A stretch of 64,000 nucleotides of DNA from Topomyia yanbarensis (Eukaryota > Arthropoda > Insecta > Diptera > Culicidae): NCBI RefSeq assembly GCF_030247195.1, contig NC_080672.1, positions 403,885,037-403,949,036 of the forward strand. The letters are read 5' to 3'. Made by a program: the position numbers and the translations under genes. The notes under the pieces are model-generated. The model searched no databases. It had not been told where the DNA came from and was given only the letters and a program-made list of their open reading frames with translations. Position 1 is the first letter of the stretch; every line of letters begins with the position of its first letter. Of the stretch, positions 12,303-23,934 are shown in pieces.

Positions 12303-12472
12303 GTGTATCGGCTCAGAGGGTACGATACTGATCTCAAAAGTTAGTCGTCAGTCGAGTTCCAACCAGGAGGAATTATTAGTGTCAGGATCCGTAACACTAT
12401 CCCTCTAATGTCCCCTATATTATGGCTCCGAATAATCGAAATAGAAGATCAAGTAATACCAAGGCTTTACAT
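12303..12472 (+). mobile_element. tRNA-derived SINE, degenerate
   Basis: A-box-like ATCGGCTCAGAGGGTA (12307-12322) is followed 28 bases later by a degenerate B-box, GTCGAGTTCCAACC. The body continues with GAGGAATTATTAGTGTCAGG, ATCCGTAACACT and ends ..GTAATACCAAGGCTTTA. I recognise this body, including TTAGTGTCA..GGATC and ACCAAGGCTTT, from tRNA-related SINEs of culicine mosquitoes. RNA polymerase III promoter boxes are decayed, so transcription is unlikely. Confidence 0.7.
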
Positions 12473-15400
12473 CTGCGATGAAGACTCACTGACAGGATAT
12501 AAGTAGCAGCAATCGTACATGAGCGAATTGACTCAAATATGAATTCAATTTAGGATCACATGCGAGCGGTTTAAACGGATTTTGGCTATAACAGAACGGG
12601 TTTGATCTCCCGCACTGGGTGTCGCTGTAATGCCGCCAGTCAGCAGCACGAAAGTTTACCTCGATGGGGGAGCGCAAACGAGTCGCGAGTTTATTTTTAA
12701 GTGAACCGTTGCGCTCTGCTGTTTACGTTTTACTCTACTACTACTCCACTAGCAGGTTGAGTTTGTTGGTTGAGTATGTGTGCTGTTCATGTTGCATAAA
12801 ATTGCTGCTCTTTGATTCGATTTGATGTTTTCCGTGTAAAGCATAATGTTTATATGGTTCCAACAACAATCTATCGCGGTGGTAACCAGCTTGGGACGGA
12901 GCAGATGTGCGAAACTACTCGAAAAGAGATGTGAAACAGTTCCCGTACGAGTTTGTTTTTTTTTTGATATATGGATTTAACTTATTTTGAGATGTTTCAC
13001 CATAATAATGGAACATTCCTTTGATTGAAGGTCATATGTTCGGCTTCAAACTGGAATGCAATTTAGTGATGTCAGGCAACTTCGAATAATTTTTTCCTCT
13101 TTATTTTAGGCTCACCAATTTCTTACCTGCATGAAATTTTATAAATATAAGAATTAGAATAAAACAAGGCGACTGATATTATTTGCTGGGAGAAAATACT
13201 AACGTAGGTTCATACGATTGACCGATTATCCCAGATTTTATACGAGTTCGGAGGTAGTCTTGGGTGGATAGTCCAAACAATGTTTGATTTTCAGGACGGA
13301 ATTAACGACCTTTACTCTGAAATAACCTTTTTTAAACGAAAACTCTACCATACCATGAAAAATAAAGCAATATCGCTGGACCACACACACCGCATTTCAC
13401 CGAAACCGAATTCCCCAAAGTCACTAAAGAAAGCACGCACTTTCGAAATCACCATCTTTTCGAAATTAGAATATAACCTTCAACTGGTGCATGACTCGTA
13501 CTAGCCAGATGAAAATAGTTTTTCATCTCGGCAGCAACATCAGCATATGTTGTTCCGTCCGCTTCCCAGAAGCAGCACAGATTCAGTGGCACGCTGCTGA
13601 GGTTTTCGCTCGCCCGACAACTTGGCCCAGGAAGCAAATGCCAACCAACTCTTTGCTAGCGAGAACGTGACACATAGGGCATGGGCGACGACGGGCACGC
13701 AAAAATAGCCCGGACTCGATAAACACTGCCAGCATGCGTTTATCTTCACCAATACTGCAAACTTTACCGTTGCATGCAGGCGAACTTTATCAATGTGTCA
13801 TAGCTGCTGCTGCAACTGCGCGGGAGTACCTATAGAGTTACGGAATGACAGAGGAGGTAGCGTGCAGCAGCAATCTACCATCACGATGCTAACAAACTAT
13901 GTAATTCAAAACAAGGAAAAATCGACTGCTGTGCTTCGACAAGCGCAAAGGCAAACAAACATTAATCTTGACTTTTCTCACCCACGGTGAAATTGGAGCA
14001 GAGCATTGCTCTATAGGAAATAAAATCCGAACCATCCATCGAGAGCAAAACCCAACGCCTTTCGTCGAATTTCTCTTATGAGTCTGACAGTTTCGGCTAC
14101 GTTTTGATTGGATAAGGGCCATGAGAAACACGTAGGACAACGCTGTTGAAAGTGCACCATGCCGTGCAGTGAAAATTTGGGTCATGCAAATTCAAATATC
14201 CCAGAGGTCTGCTTTGATATTTTGACCGTAGTTCGCAAGATCTTTATGTAGATTATGCTCATGCACTTTAACATTTCCCATATAACGTGAAAGATTATTT
14301 GCGTTGATCTCGATTGACGGTGGAGGTGATAAATTGCTGTTGCAATTTCGCGGATTAAAGCGTGATCCCTCACACTCTATGGATCTGCAATTATCCCCGT
14401 GACGTGAACCTCTAGACTGTATAACGCGCCGATAAAAAAATAGCTTTTATAAAAATCTTTCTGAATTCCCCTCACGGGCTAATCTACTCTCTGGATACCT
14501 AGTCGTGCGCATCGTTACCCGCATAAAATCCACAAGAGATTGGTGCCCGAACGAGAAAATTCCGACCCGTCGACAGTGCGGTTGTTGGTCCCAGCCCAAA
14601 GCAGCTGCATAAATCTGGCTGGTATTAAAAACGAACACGTAGCCAGAGTGCTCATACTTTTCGGTAGCGGCCAGGAATGCGAGCAATTTTTCGGCGACCA
14701 ACCGCACACTCAGCAGCAGCGGTGAAAATTGTACGATGCATACGTTCCGCGTCCTACATGATCTGACAGCTAATCGGTTGTGCAGGAGCATAAATGTTGC
14801 TTATGGGGGACTGTATCTCGCTATACATACATAGTATCCGAGGCGAAGCTAAATGTGGACGGATCAACGTTTGTCAGTAGCGTGAAGTAGCAGTTTTCAC
14901 CTCGTACCGATGCAGATGCTCCCGGTTTTGAAAGTGGATGTGAGTAAATCTGGGAACGCTTATCCGTCGCGTCTAATTATAAATCTGTCAAGTATGTCAT
15001 AAACGATTGAAACAAAATGTCATCGGTGTTAACATAATGGTTATGCGCGGTGTGGGAGTTTGTGGGATAACGATAGATTGTGAAACATAGAAATGTTGAA
15101 ACGTTCTCGAATTGAAGTGAGGCAACAATAATTGGTGAATAGTTGACCATGAATGAGTTCGTTTTAACTATTTATTAGTTGGTTTTTTTCTTCTAATGAT
15201 TAAAAATTCAAAAATGAGCTGCATGCTGCAGTTTGTTTATTGTGCATTAGTACATTGGTTTAGAGATTATACTGCCTTACACACTAGGCACAAAGAGTAG
15301 TATTAGAAGTCAATACAAATTCGTAATTAAAGCTGGCATTTAACAAGTTTAAATATCCGCTTCACTTGCCAGTAGCTATTCCTCAATCACAGCTATACTG

Positions 15401-15626
15401 TAGGATAATGATAGTGCGGTATCGCCGGATGCCATAAGTGTGCTAGGTTCGAGCCATGTCGCGAGTTTTCATTCTCGAGCCCTGCCACGAGTTTTTATTC
15501 TCGCAGCTCCACTTATTCATTTTTTCGATCTGTTTGCTTATTACGCTGTTACAGTAAAATAAGTCTTATCGTCAAAATCAAAATCATAATGACGGTTGAT
15601 TTGATATCAACTTTCTGTCAGAGGTA
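12473..15626. other. No gene supported; several GC-richer patches
   Basis: Patches near 12580-12720, 13540-13880 and 14440-14760 are less AT-rich and therefore stop-poor on both strands; frames of 60-114 codons overlap in several frames (for example 14447-14791 minus and 14540-14725 plus). None has a recognisable domain. They might be conserved non-coding sequence, but nothing here proves it. Confidence 0.45.
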
Positions 15627-15627
15627 T

Positions 15628-16160
15628 GAAGCATAAGCATAAGAGATCGCCCGTGGTTGCTACTCCGTTATTGACCAGAATCAATTGAAATTGCAACATG
15701 TTGATTGGAACAACATGCTTGGGAATAACATGATCAGCCATATTGTGCAATCTATATTGATCCCTGCAGGCTGGCTTCGGTGCCTCGTCTGAATGTAGAT
15801 CTTCTGGGGAATGAAGGAATGTTAGTCCGATACATATCGCTGCTAGAGACCAAGGTATCCTCTGCATTACTACATGTATCAAGGCAAGGGAGGATTTGTT
15901 AGTAACTGTGCCAATAGCGTTATCATGTAGTAATTGCTCTGGGCAGCCGGCTGCCGATAATTTGGGAAAATTATCTTTTATTATATTAATCTGATTGGCC
16001 AAATAAGCAACTTGAAGTTCGGATAGCCGTCTGTGAGGAGCATTGCTTATATTTTAATAAATCGGTAACGTTCACTTTTCCATCACGCGACGATTTTTTC
16101 GTGGTTGCTGACGTGCTGGTGCTAATTTTACCTGACGATCGTTTGAATAAAATGCGAAAT
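15628..16160. repeat. Dispersed repeat family E, copy 1
   Basis: Positions 15629-15775 (AAGCATAAGCATAAGAGATC through CAATCTATATTGATCCCTGC) match 63153-63300. The downstream part to about 16160, with TAATCTGATTGGCCAAATAA and GCAACTTGAAGTTCGGATAG, also resembles an interspersed repeat I know from Aedes. The minus-strand frames 15607-16002 and 15986-16366 lie within it and are not credible genes. Class unknown. Confidence 0.6.
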
Positions 16161-16574
16161 CTTATACAAGAGCTATTTGTGTGCGTCTTATTTTTTGTGT
16201 CAGGTACTATTCTTATAGATAGTTGGAATTGCGCATGTATAATAGTTTCGTAGTTAGAGGGGCTTTTATTAATATTAAACTGCAAATTAATATGAAAACA
16301 AGAATGGAAAACTGAGTTATTTCCGTAGCAATAGTATAACAGAATGCCGCTTGTTACGATAGCCACTGGTTATGCCAAGAAATATTAAAACATGAGATAG
16401 TTGACAGTACTACACTACCCATGATCGCGTGAAGATATAGAATATAGTTAATTTAAGCACTACTCCCACAGAAGACAAACGAGCAAAAGAAAGAGCAACA
16501 AATAATTTGGAATAGAAAAAAAGAGTGGAAGCGGATTGGGGGTATAACCAATCAACACATTTCTTCGTGCTGAT
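16161..16574. other. No recognisable feature
   Basis: Nothing supported; the minus-strand 96-codon frame at 16410-16700 overlaps repeat F1. Confidence 0.4.
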
Positions 16575-16997
16575 ACGGCTGAGGGAAATTAGTAACTGGC
16601 CCTCGATTCCTTTCCGCGAACGGTCAATCCTCAACCCCCACACATGACCAAAGTCATCACTCCACCCAGACAAGACCATGCGCCCCCCACGCACACCCAA
16701 TGCTTTGTGCTCCCTGTTTGTTCAAACAAGCACCAACAAACATAGAAACCAGTCGGCTCAGTCACAAGCAATGTCAGTTCGATCGACATCAGCCGCTGAA
16801 TACGTCCTCCTCCTCAACGCCCTCAAAACAACGTAACCCAAAACTGCATACAACAAAACATGTGCAATCCCGAAAATGATAAAATGACGGCCACTACGCA
16901 ATTTGCAACAAAACAAGAACGGACAAACAAACAGTTGCATAACTGCACTGTTGATGAATCTCGTTATAAGGATAGGCGACAAAGGGACGCGGTCGAA
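16575..16997 (+). repeat. Dispersed repeat family F, GC-richer copy
   Basis: Aligns with 26462-26803: shared anchors are AAATTAGTAACTGG, CACACATGA, AGACAAGAC, AATGCT, ACAAAACATGTGCAAT versus ACAAAATATGCACAAT, and GATAGGCGACAAAGGGACGC versus AATAGGCGATAAGGAACGC. The second copy is much more AT-rich. No reading frame spans both copies, so it is probably non-coding repeat DNA. Confidence 0.65.
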
Positions 16998-17270
16998 ACA
17001 AGCTAACTACAGCCTCAATCCGAAGCGAACAGTTACTTTGTTTGGACAAGTTTCCAATAAACCTTCAAAGTGTGTGTATTAAGTTGGTGACGGTCGTGGT
17101 CGATTAGTGACCGTATCTGTACAACGAAAATGAAGTTCGAATATTAGAATTTCATTCAACAGCCAACGGCAAACGTAGCTTAAACTAGTCTCAGCTTGAG
17201 AAATGGGGCATGATATTTTACATGATAAAATATCCCGAAGAACACTTTGAGAAACTTGGATATTTGGACC
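16998..17270. other. No recognisable feature
   Basis: Nothing supported. Confidence 0.4.
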
Positions 17271-17400
17271 GATCATTAATTACGTTACGCAAAAATTGCC
17301 CAAAATTTACTCCCCCTCCCCCCATGTAACAAATTGTCACACATTTCTTTATCCTCCCTCCTACTACGTAACAAATTCATTAATTTTTTTCTTCAGTAAA
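17271..17400. repeat. Fragment of CCCCCTCCCCC / TGTAACAAATTGTCACAC MITE type
   Basis: Contains TTACGTTACGC, a CTCCCCCTCCCCCC run, and two TAACAAATT-type words, the composition seen in MITE family D (23063-23373). No terminal repeat is left. Confidence 0.45.
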
Positions 17401-17930
17401 AACATCTTTCGTAACGCTCTAGCTTACTGCCTTTCCCCTATATATCACAACATATCGCCTCTTACAACATGGTAGCAGGTACTTAGGGGCGCTATTCTCT
17501 GGTCAAATACTTCGAGGGAGTTCAGTTCGTCGAATACCACACGGCTATCAACTTTTTTTCACAGGTGTGAAGATCACAAACTGTCGCATACACTTCCTCT
17601 TCGAACTAGTCATCACTACGTGAGTGACACGAATGAACTGACAGGCGCATTTGTAGCGACTTCTAATACTATTTGTAATGAGAAGTTTTACAACATAATA
17701 CAGCGCAGCTTCTGATAAATTGATTTTGATGATTAATCCTCCCAAAGTATTGACAAAGATTTAACTGAAGTGCTTCGACGCAGTCGTGCTACCAGCCAGC
17801 GATCAGTGTAGTCGTCCCGGTCGGGCATTCGATGTTTGTGAGGCAGTCTTCCGAACTCCTATCTAAGGCGAGTATTTAGCTTCAAATGACGATCCGCTTT
17901 CTGTGAACCTCCATTTTTCGAGCATGCCGT
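17401..17930. other. No recognisable feature
   Basis: Nothing supported; the minus-strand 65-codon frame at 17548-17745 has no recognisable content. Confidence 0.4.
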
Positions 17931-17984
17931 CGGGTACAACACGTTCGTACAGTATGCCGGGACATCTGACACGTGGCATTGACG

Positions 17985-19140
17985 GTTTGTGTATGTACTA
18001 GCAAAACGTCAGGGGACTAAGGACGAAATTCGAGCACATGTGCTTGGCTGCTGCTGACGGCGACTACGATATTCACCTTTTTGACAGAGCCTTGCCCTAG
18101 TAACAATTGAGATTTTATGGTAGTTTTATAGCCTCTCATAAAACTTAGATTACACTTGTAGCGTGCTATAAAACATCAATTGTTATTTGGGTGGCTTGAT
18201 GATAGTTACGTGGTTTATCATGCGGATCAAAGCGATAGCAACAGCCTTCACGATCGCGGTGGAGGAGATTTGATTGCTGTTTCCACCGAACTTGTCTCCT
18301 GTGATTTTGATGTGGACAGTACATCAAAGTATTGTGGCTGTTTGGACGAAGATTACTGCGTCGATGAAGATCTTCTTTATTACAGCTATTCTATTGCCTC
18401 TGAAAGAAGACTTGACTGCAATATTACGTAGCTTCTTCTAGACTCTATAAAACGCACTTCTTTTCAGGCAGATGCAAATGATGTTACGATAGTTCTTGGT
18501 GATTTCAACCAACCAGGGAAGCGGGAAGCTTTTGGACATGGATTCGCTTATCCTAACCCGTTATCTTCGTCTGTTAATCCTGCCAGCCGCTTACTACTGA
18601 ACAGGATGGCGTTCTACGGACTAAATCAAGTAAGCACGATTGCCAACCACCAGTGATCTAGTCTTCGTGAATGAGATTGCTCTGCCTGAGCGTTCTGCGA
18701 GCGAAGCTTCCAGTTATCGATCCTTTGGATAATTATCATTCGGCTCTAGAAATAACAATTTCTTTTACTAGCACACTACATTATGAAGAAGCTTCAGCTT
18801 TGGATCGTAGTATTTATCGCAAAACTAACCTAGTAACATTGCGCCGCTCCCCGTTGCTGATGGGCATGCAACTGCTGTACAAAAGATATGTGCACGGCAT
18901 CCAACAAAACTTACGAAGAAATTCGAAGGGCTTCTGATCTTTCGTTAATACGAAGAGAAAAGAAACTGGTCTTCCGTCTAGGGTAGTTTACAGTGACGAA
19001 GTAGCGACTACGACTGCAGAAAAACGTTCACTATTTGTCAGTTACTTCTCGAGTATTTTCACGACTGATCGGGAATCAGAATATATTGGCTCAAATAACA
19101 CGTTCCCTGTCTGTGATCAGGGATTTGTGCTTTGTCGTGT
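17985..19140 (+). pseudogene. CR1/L2-like LINE ORF2 relic (endonuclease part)
   Basis: Near 17996 the translation reads QNVRGLRTKFEHM then AAADGDYDI, the start of an apurinic-type endonuclease domain. After an 85-bp insertion the domain resumes with LFGWLDDSYVVYHADQSDSN and GGGDLIAVS, then, after a stop near 18430, the GDFNxPG-like VLGDFNQPGK near 18497 and LVFVNEI near 18660. Further pieces YKRYVHGIQQNLRRNSKGF and ETGLP follow. Many stops and frameshifts are present and the copy ends before the reverse transcriptase. The family resembles the relic at 60600-61185. It abuts the opposite-strand LOA relic at about 19148. Confidence 0.8.
18101..18185. mobile_element. Tiny MITE inserted in LINE endonuclease
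   Basis: TAACAATTGAGATTTTAT at the left and ATAAAACATCAATTGTTA at the right form inverted termini of about 18 bp with few mismatches. The 85-bp unit interrupts the endonuclease coding remnant between its first and second motifs. I could not define a target duplication. Confidence 0.6.
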
Positions 19141-19147
19141 CTTCTAC

Positions 19148-21370
19148 TCATTTTACTGAGTGAAAGGAAGTAGGAAAGGAAGTAGGATTTCGAAGGGTGG
19201 GAGAAACGACAATACAAATGCAAACATTAAATTAAACTCGCAAGTTGTTCGAATCGCCTGCGAATAAGCCTGCAACTCTTTACCACATTGGATAAGGAAC
19301 TTTAGTATGTCTCTGAGTTTCAGTCGTCCAAACACGGTGGCGCTTATGTAAGTACGGTCGATAACACTAAATCCAAATTGCGCTATTACCGGGCAGCTGA
19401 ATATCAGATGATATGAGCTTCCGTAGTCGGATTCACAAAGATCACATGAGAGTGACTCAACGCGCTGAATAATTACCATCTGATAATTGAGTTTGCAGTG
19501 GCCGGTTAAAGCCGTGGTAAGCATGCCGCAGTCGAGTTTCGAAAAATGTAGATGATCTTCCTAAATCGCTTGGCACGGTTCTAGAAACGCCATTGTTTGG
19601 CGACATGTTTGTAGATTTCTCCAATCTCATTTCATGACAGTAGACACCAGCACCAGTATCCATCAGAGAGCCGTCAGCGTAACGGGCCACTTGCGTTTGT
19701 GGTCGTTTCTCCATATATCCACACAACCACTCCTCTCGAGAGGCACTCTTCACATGGAATGTCCTGTATGGAAATCTACACGTGATATTGCAGGCAGCAA
19801 AATATTTTCACCCCATATAACCATTAGTGACGTGGTAGCAAGATCAACATGGTTACTGTTTCAAAGATCAGTAACCTGCAATCTGTATGCACATAATAGT
19901 GCTTCTTGTTTAAGGTGTATTTGTAATGGTTTAATAATTAGGAAGGCCTCAAGAACAGCAGTCGGAGTTGTGGTGAAAGCACCAGTCAACGCCATGAGCG
20001 CCATTCTTTGCAGATGGTGGACCATCACCACCTCTCCCTTCTGCCATCACTCAAGGTATCCGTATGACAGTATTGGACGCACAATTGTCGTGTAAATCCA
20101 ATAGATGTATTTGGGTTTGAGACCCCAGGTCTTTCCAAAAGTTCGTCTGCACGGCCCGAAGGCAATGCACGCTTTTTTACTCCGAACCCAATGTTAATAG
20201 ATCAGTTCCGTTTGGAATCCAATATAATCCCAACGCATTTGACTTGATCTGCACACAGTAGGTCAGAATCAAAGAACTGCAAGGAACGAATCTACATCAC
20301 TCTTCAATAACTCTTAATGCTTGTTACATTAATCCAAAGGTTTGCATCCGATGCAAAAACCAGTAATTTGTATTTGGTAATTATTAGCAAACCCGTAGGT
20401 TGGAAATCCAAGCTCATTGAGTTTCTTCAACAAGCCGTTGGCAACCAGGTTCCATAACAAATGACATAAAAAGAATGCGGTTACTAAGCATTGCGTTTAT
20501 CCAACCCGAGATGCATGTAGAATCCCATGATCGCGCGTCGCTTCCAGAATAGACTGGAAGGACACATTGGCAAAAGCACCTTCAATATCTAGGAATACAC
20601 CCAAGCTAGATTGCTTGAGCAAGAAGACCTTTTCTGCCTATGATCGCATATAAGTCCCATATAGATAGGAAATCCCATAACAACGGGACAACTATGCGAT
20701 CATGGGTAGTTTTCAATCTTGTAAAAACATCGTGAAGATAGCGGGTTTTCCACACTGATATGCATTTTTCATGTTGTGCAGTGGGTATTCAACTAAACTA
20801 ACGTTCCTGATGTGATGATCGATTATCCATTCCAATGTTATTAGAAGAAAAGAACTTAAGCTGATAGGTCTACGACTTTTGGCTTCTTCAAAGCTTGAGT
20901 TCCCCCCTTTGGAAATAAATTTAGCAATTATTTCTTGCTATTCTTCCGGAACATACCCGGTAGCTAGACTGGTAAGAACAGTCTTTTTCAAGACATATTT
21001 GAAAATATCAAATCTTTTTGCAGCAGCACGAGCAAGATTCCTTCTTTTCCAGGCGATTTGCATGGAGCAACAGCCCACTTGACCGATCCAGTGGTAATCA
21101 ATATGCGTTGTAACGTTCCCGAATCACCAGAATAAGATCTGCGAACATTGTTCAACTCCGGATCGATACAACCTGGATAGTGTGCGTCGAAGAGACGATT
21201 AAGAACATCCTTTTCGCCCGCCACATAAGCACCATCTCTGTTTTAAGGATTTTATCTGAAAATCTGTCGATGTTGAGAGAATTTTATTTATCTTGCTAAC
21301 TTCGTTCAGATTAGAGGCATTAGTGCATAGGTTTCGCCAGCTAATATGCTCTGCATATCTAAGATACTGT
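19148..21370 (-). pseudogene. LOA/Lian-like LINE ORF2 relic (RT and RNase H)
   Basis: Read on the minus strand, from 21370: WRNLCTNASNLNEVSKINKI, CKSPGKEG, then RT motifs AKSRRPISLSSFLL near 20880, KQSSLGVFLDIEGAFANVSF near 20600 (catalytic D in motif A), then an RNase H start YADGSLMDTGAGVYCHEMRL near 19670 that breaks off through internal deletion, and a C-terminal CDLCESDYGSSYHLIFSCP finger near 19410. Stops and frameshifts are numerous. RNase H after RT and this motif wording fit the LOA group of mosquito LINEs. A sister relic lies on the plus strand at 31770-33200. The RT motif C region is decayed. Confidence 0.82.
20637..20705. mobile_element. Tiny MITE inserted in LOA relic
   Basis: CCTATGATCGCATA at the left and TATGCGATCATGGG at the right are inverted termini, with TAAGTCCC and GGGACAAC continuing the pairing. 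The 69-bp unit interrupts the RT coding remnant just before motif A. Confidence 0.6.
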
Positions 21371-23062
21371 GAGTTATCCGACTTCCGTTAACTTCCATTA
21401 TCCGACTCCATGATGTTTCAAATTGGCAAGTATCGAGCACGTGCTTCAGTGGAGTACTTTACAATAAAAAAAATTATCACCTGCAGTTGATACTAGTCAC
21501 ATTTGACTCCACAAATGCAACACCAACTAATGCAGCCGGTGAGTGGCAACACCAACCTACATTAAACATGCCTCAACTGGACAGCTCCGTAAAACTATTT
21601 TATTTATGGTACCTCTTTGATCTGGGCGTAATTAAATCAGGCTTTCCATCCTATCTTTTTCCTAGATTGCGTCGGTAGTGTCCAATTTCATTAGCGAGCA
21701 AATATAAATAAGTAGGTTGTTCAAACCGAAAGCACTGTTAGAAATGTACCATTTTCACTTGCCAGTTCATTTTTATATTCAACGTACAACAGGTCCCACC
21801 GGGAGTTCGGTAAGGTGTATTTATCTTTTCCTACACTGCAGTCGGCGTGGATCTAAAAACCAAAAAAAAAAAAAAGTGGGACTAAGTTTTCCTTCCCTTT
21901 CGCGGCTAGTTCATTTGTTTCAGACGTTTTTTAATTGCATTTCGTGATGAGCTTATAATCCTCGCGTTCGCGTAGGAGAGCTCTACCACAACTTTCAGGA
22001 AAAGAAGAAAAGTAACATATTTCATGATGAATTGTTTTCGTCTTTTTCTCGCAGACTGGTCATCCGTTGATCGCCCAGTGGTGGTTTTTCGTTTGTTGCG
22101 CGACCGTCTGGTTGGTTCATTTCTGTAATGGTGCGCAGGTTTCTCGTTAATGCCATATTCGTGCGGCACGGTTCGACGGTTGTCTAACGAAATCAATACC
22201 CAGCCACAGCCGGGCCATGTAAGCTCTGCACTGCACTGCACACTGGTCGGCGTTTCTTGCCTTCTTCAAAAACAGCAGCCCAATATGGCCGATCCGGCCG
22301 TATACGACCGATGGATGCATAATGACCGAACTGATGCTGGCTCGCAGTTGCCGGTTGGGTTTCGTCATCGAGTTTCCAAAATAAAATCACTCAATGGCGC
22401 GATTCGAGCCTGTTTCTGGATTTACCACCGTGTAGTCGCCACCGTACACAATCTATCCGAGGTTGAATGCACTCATCTGCGACAATTATACTTTCAGTCG
22501 ATGAAACGTAGACCGGCCGCCGGATTGTGGGTCGATGAATGCTGAATTGAAACGTATCAGCTGTAGGGGTCGAGAAAATTCGGGCTGTAGGCGAAAGCCG
22601 GTTTGATAATATGTTGTATGCTCGCGTCATTTGGTAATTGAATCACTAATTGGTATATAGAGCTTCACATGCAGTTGTGGGAATTCTATAAAAAACCGTG
22701 TATATACCACGTGAATAATTTGAAGCGGAGGGGTTATAAAAAGTTCACGTTTGCCTATGAAGAGGTAAAGATGTGTATGTTAAAATTTTCACGTGAACTT
22801 TTTCATGTTACATGCAGATTTTTCTGCTATGAAAGGACGGACCACAGTATAAGAGATTATATTTCAATAGGATTTTTGAAGAAAAAAAAACGATTTGCTA
22901 CAAACATTTTGAATGAAAAAATCGAACCGGGTAAATATAGCTATAAGATCCTTCAGTAACGCCTGCAAAACGCTTTTGTTAGTTTTTGTTTTGAGAACTT
23001 CAGTAACGGTTTCGCCATGTCATTACAAATCGATTTACTGTGCGTGAACTAATTTACAACAA
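21371..23062. other. No gene supported
   Basis: Positions 22150-22545 hold a 131-codon plus frame, but the same DNA also carries minus frames of 65, 73 and 111 codons, so it is simply stop-poor. No domain, signal peptide or splice context is recognisable. An A12 tract lies near 21863. Confidence 0.5.
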
Positions 23063-23373
23063 GGCTACATCCATAAATGACGTAGCATTTTTGAGTGATT
23101 TTTAACTCCTCCGCCCCATCGTTGCATTTCGTGACAATCCTCTAAAAATTACGGTGCTTGACGGTAACCTCCCTTCCCCGTAAAAAATTGAAAAAAATAA
23201 ATAAAGAACTGATGTCAGTTAGATGAAATAGGTAAGATTGTTGTGACATCATGTCAACTCCTATTCCCCTTTGAAAAAGCTACGTAACATGACCCCCCCC
23301 CATCGTCACACATCATCACAAAATACAAAATCCCCCTCCCCCATATAATGCTACGTCATTTATGGATGGACCC
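23063..23373. mobile_element. MITE family D, copy 1 (CATCCATAAATGACGTAGC termini)
   Basis: CATCCATAAATGACGTAGC near 23069 is exactly inverted as GCTACGTCATTTATGGATG ending near 23369, followed by GACCCC. The interior has C-rich strings (CCCCCCCC, CCCCCTCCCCC) and ATCGTCACACATCATCACA, typical of a MITE type common in insect genomes. No coding frame. Another copy lies at 46239-46399. Confidence 0.8.
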
Positions 23374-23477
23374 CAATATGAACCTCCCTAAAAAGATTGA
23401 AAAAAATAATCCAATTATTCCCCATTAATAAGAAAATTAGGTAAAACCACTTTTGAACGTTAGATACACAAAACTTA
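23374..23477. other. Spacer between two MITEs
   Basis: Contains ATTCCCCATTAATAAGAAAA, which recurs near 30158 beside MITE A3 (TTCCCCATTAAGGAGAAAA), so it may be an outer part of MITE family A. Confidence 0.5.
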
Positions 23478-23821
23478 TAACTAAATTAGTTATGGAATTT
23501 GCGTTTCTCACGACGTCTCATCAGAATCTAACACTAACAGTTTAACAGAACTCCTTTCTTGCAGAAAATCTCGTGAAGGATCAACACTTCCCCTCTATCT
23601 TATCCTTTATCCTTCTCTGTGAACGACGGAGAAGGGGCGGCCAGCGATGGTGGCTATCATGCTGTGGAGGTTTTAATATGGACCGGCTTGGTATGAATTC
23701 CTACTTACCAGCCATTTTACCATTAAACAACTCTTATTACTATGCTATATTTTGAGACGATTATTACTAGCATTACTTTCTGATAAGACGAAGTCGAAAC
23801 GCACCCATGTAACTCATATTA
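23478..23821. mobile_element. MITE family A, copy 2
   Basis: Left end TAACTAAATTAGTTATGGAA and TTTGCGTTTC..GTCTCATCAGAATC; right end CTGATAAGACGAAGTCGAAA then CGCACCCATGTAACTC. The termini match those at 6758-7045 while the interior is different, as expected of a MITE family with variable cores. Confidence 0.75.
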
Positions 23822-23934
23822 GATAATCAACAGTCAAACGTGATGAAGTCAGAGTGCAATCCTCCAAAATTATCGTTACATTGCAACGCATTATTTATAA
23901 ACCAAAGGTTGACTAGCGATTTTATATATAGATT

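Noticed and set aside
14447..14791. 114-codon minus frame
   Set aside because: Open frames on the other strand cover it; no domain or signal.
15440..15465. GGTTCGAGCC B-box as a SINE head
   Set aside because: An A-box could not be placed with confidence and there is no recognisable SINE body.
15607..16366. Two adjoining minus frames (131 and 126 codons) as a gene
   Set aside because: The first overlaps repeat family E, also found at 63153, and the sequences show no protein family I know.
22147..22545. 131-codon plus frame as a gene
   Set aside because: Three minus-strand frames of 65-111 codons cover the same DNA; it is stop-poor, and no domain is recognisable.
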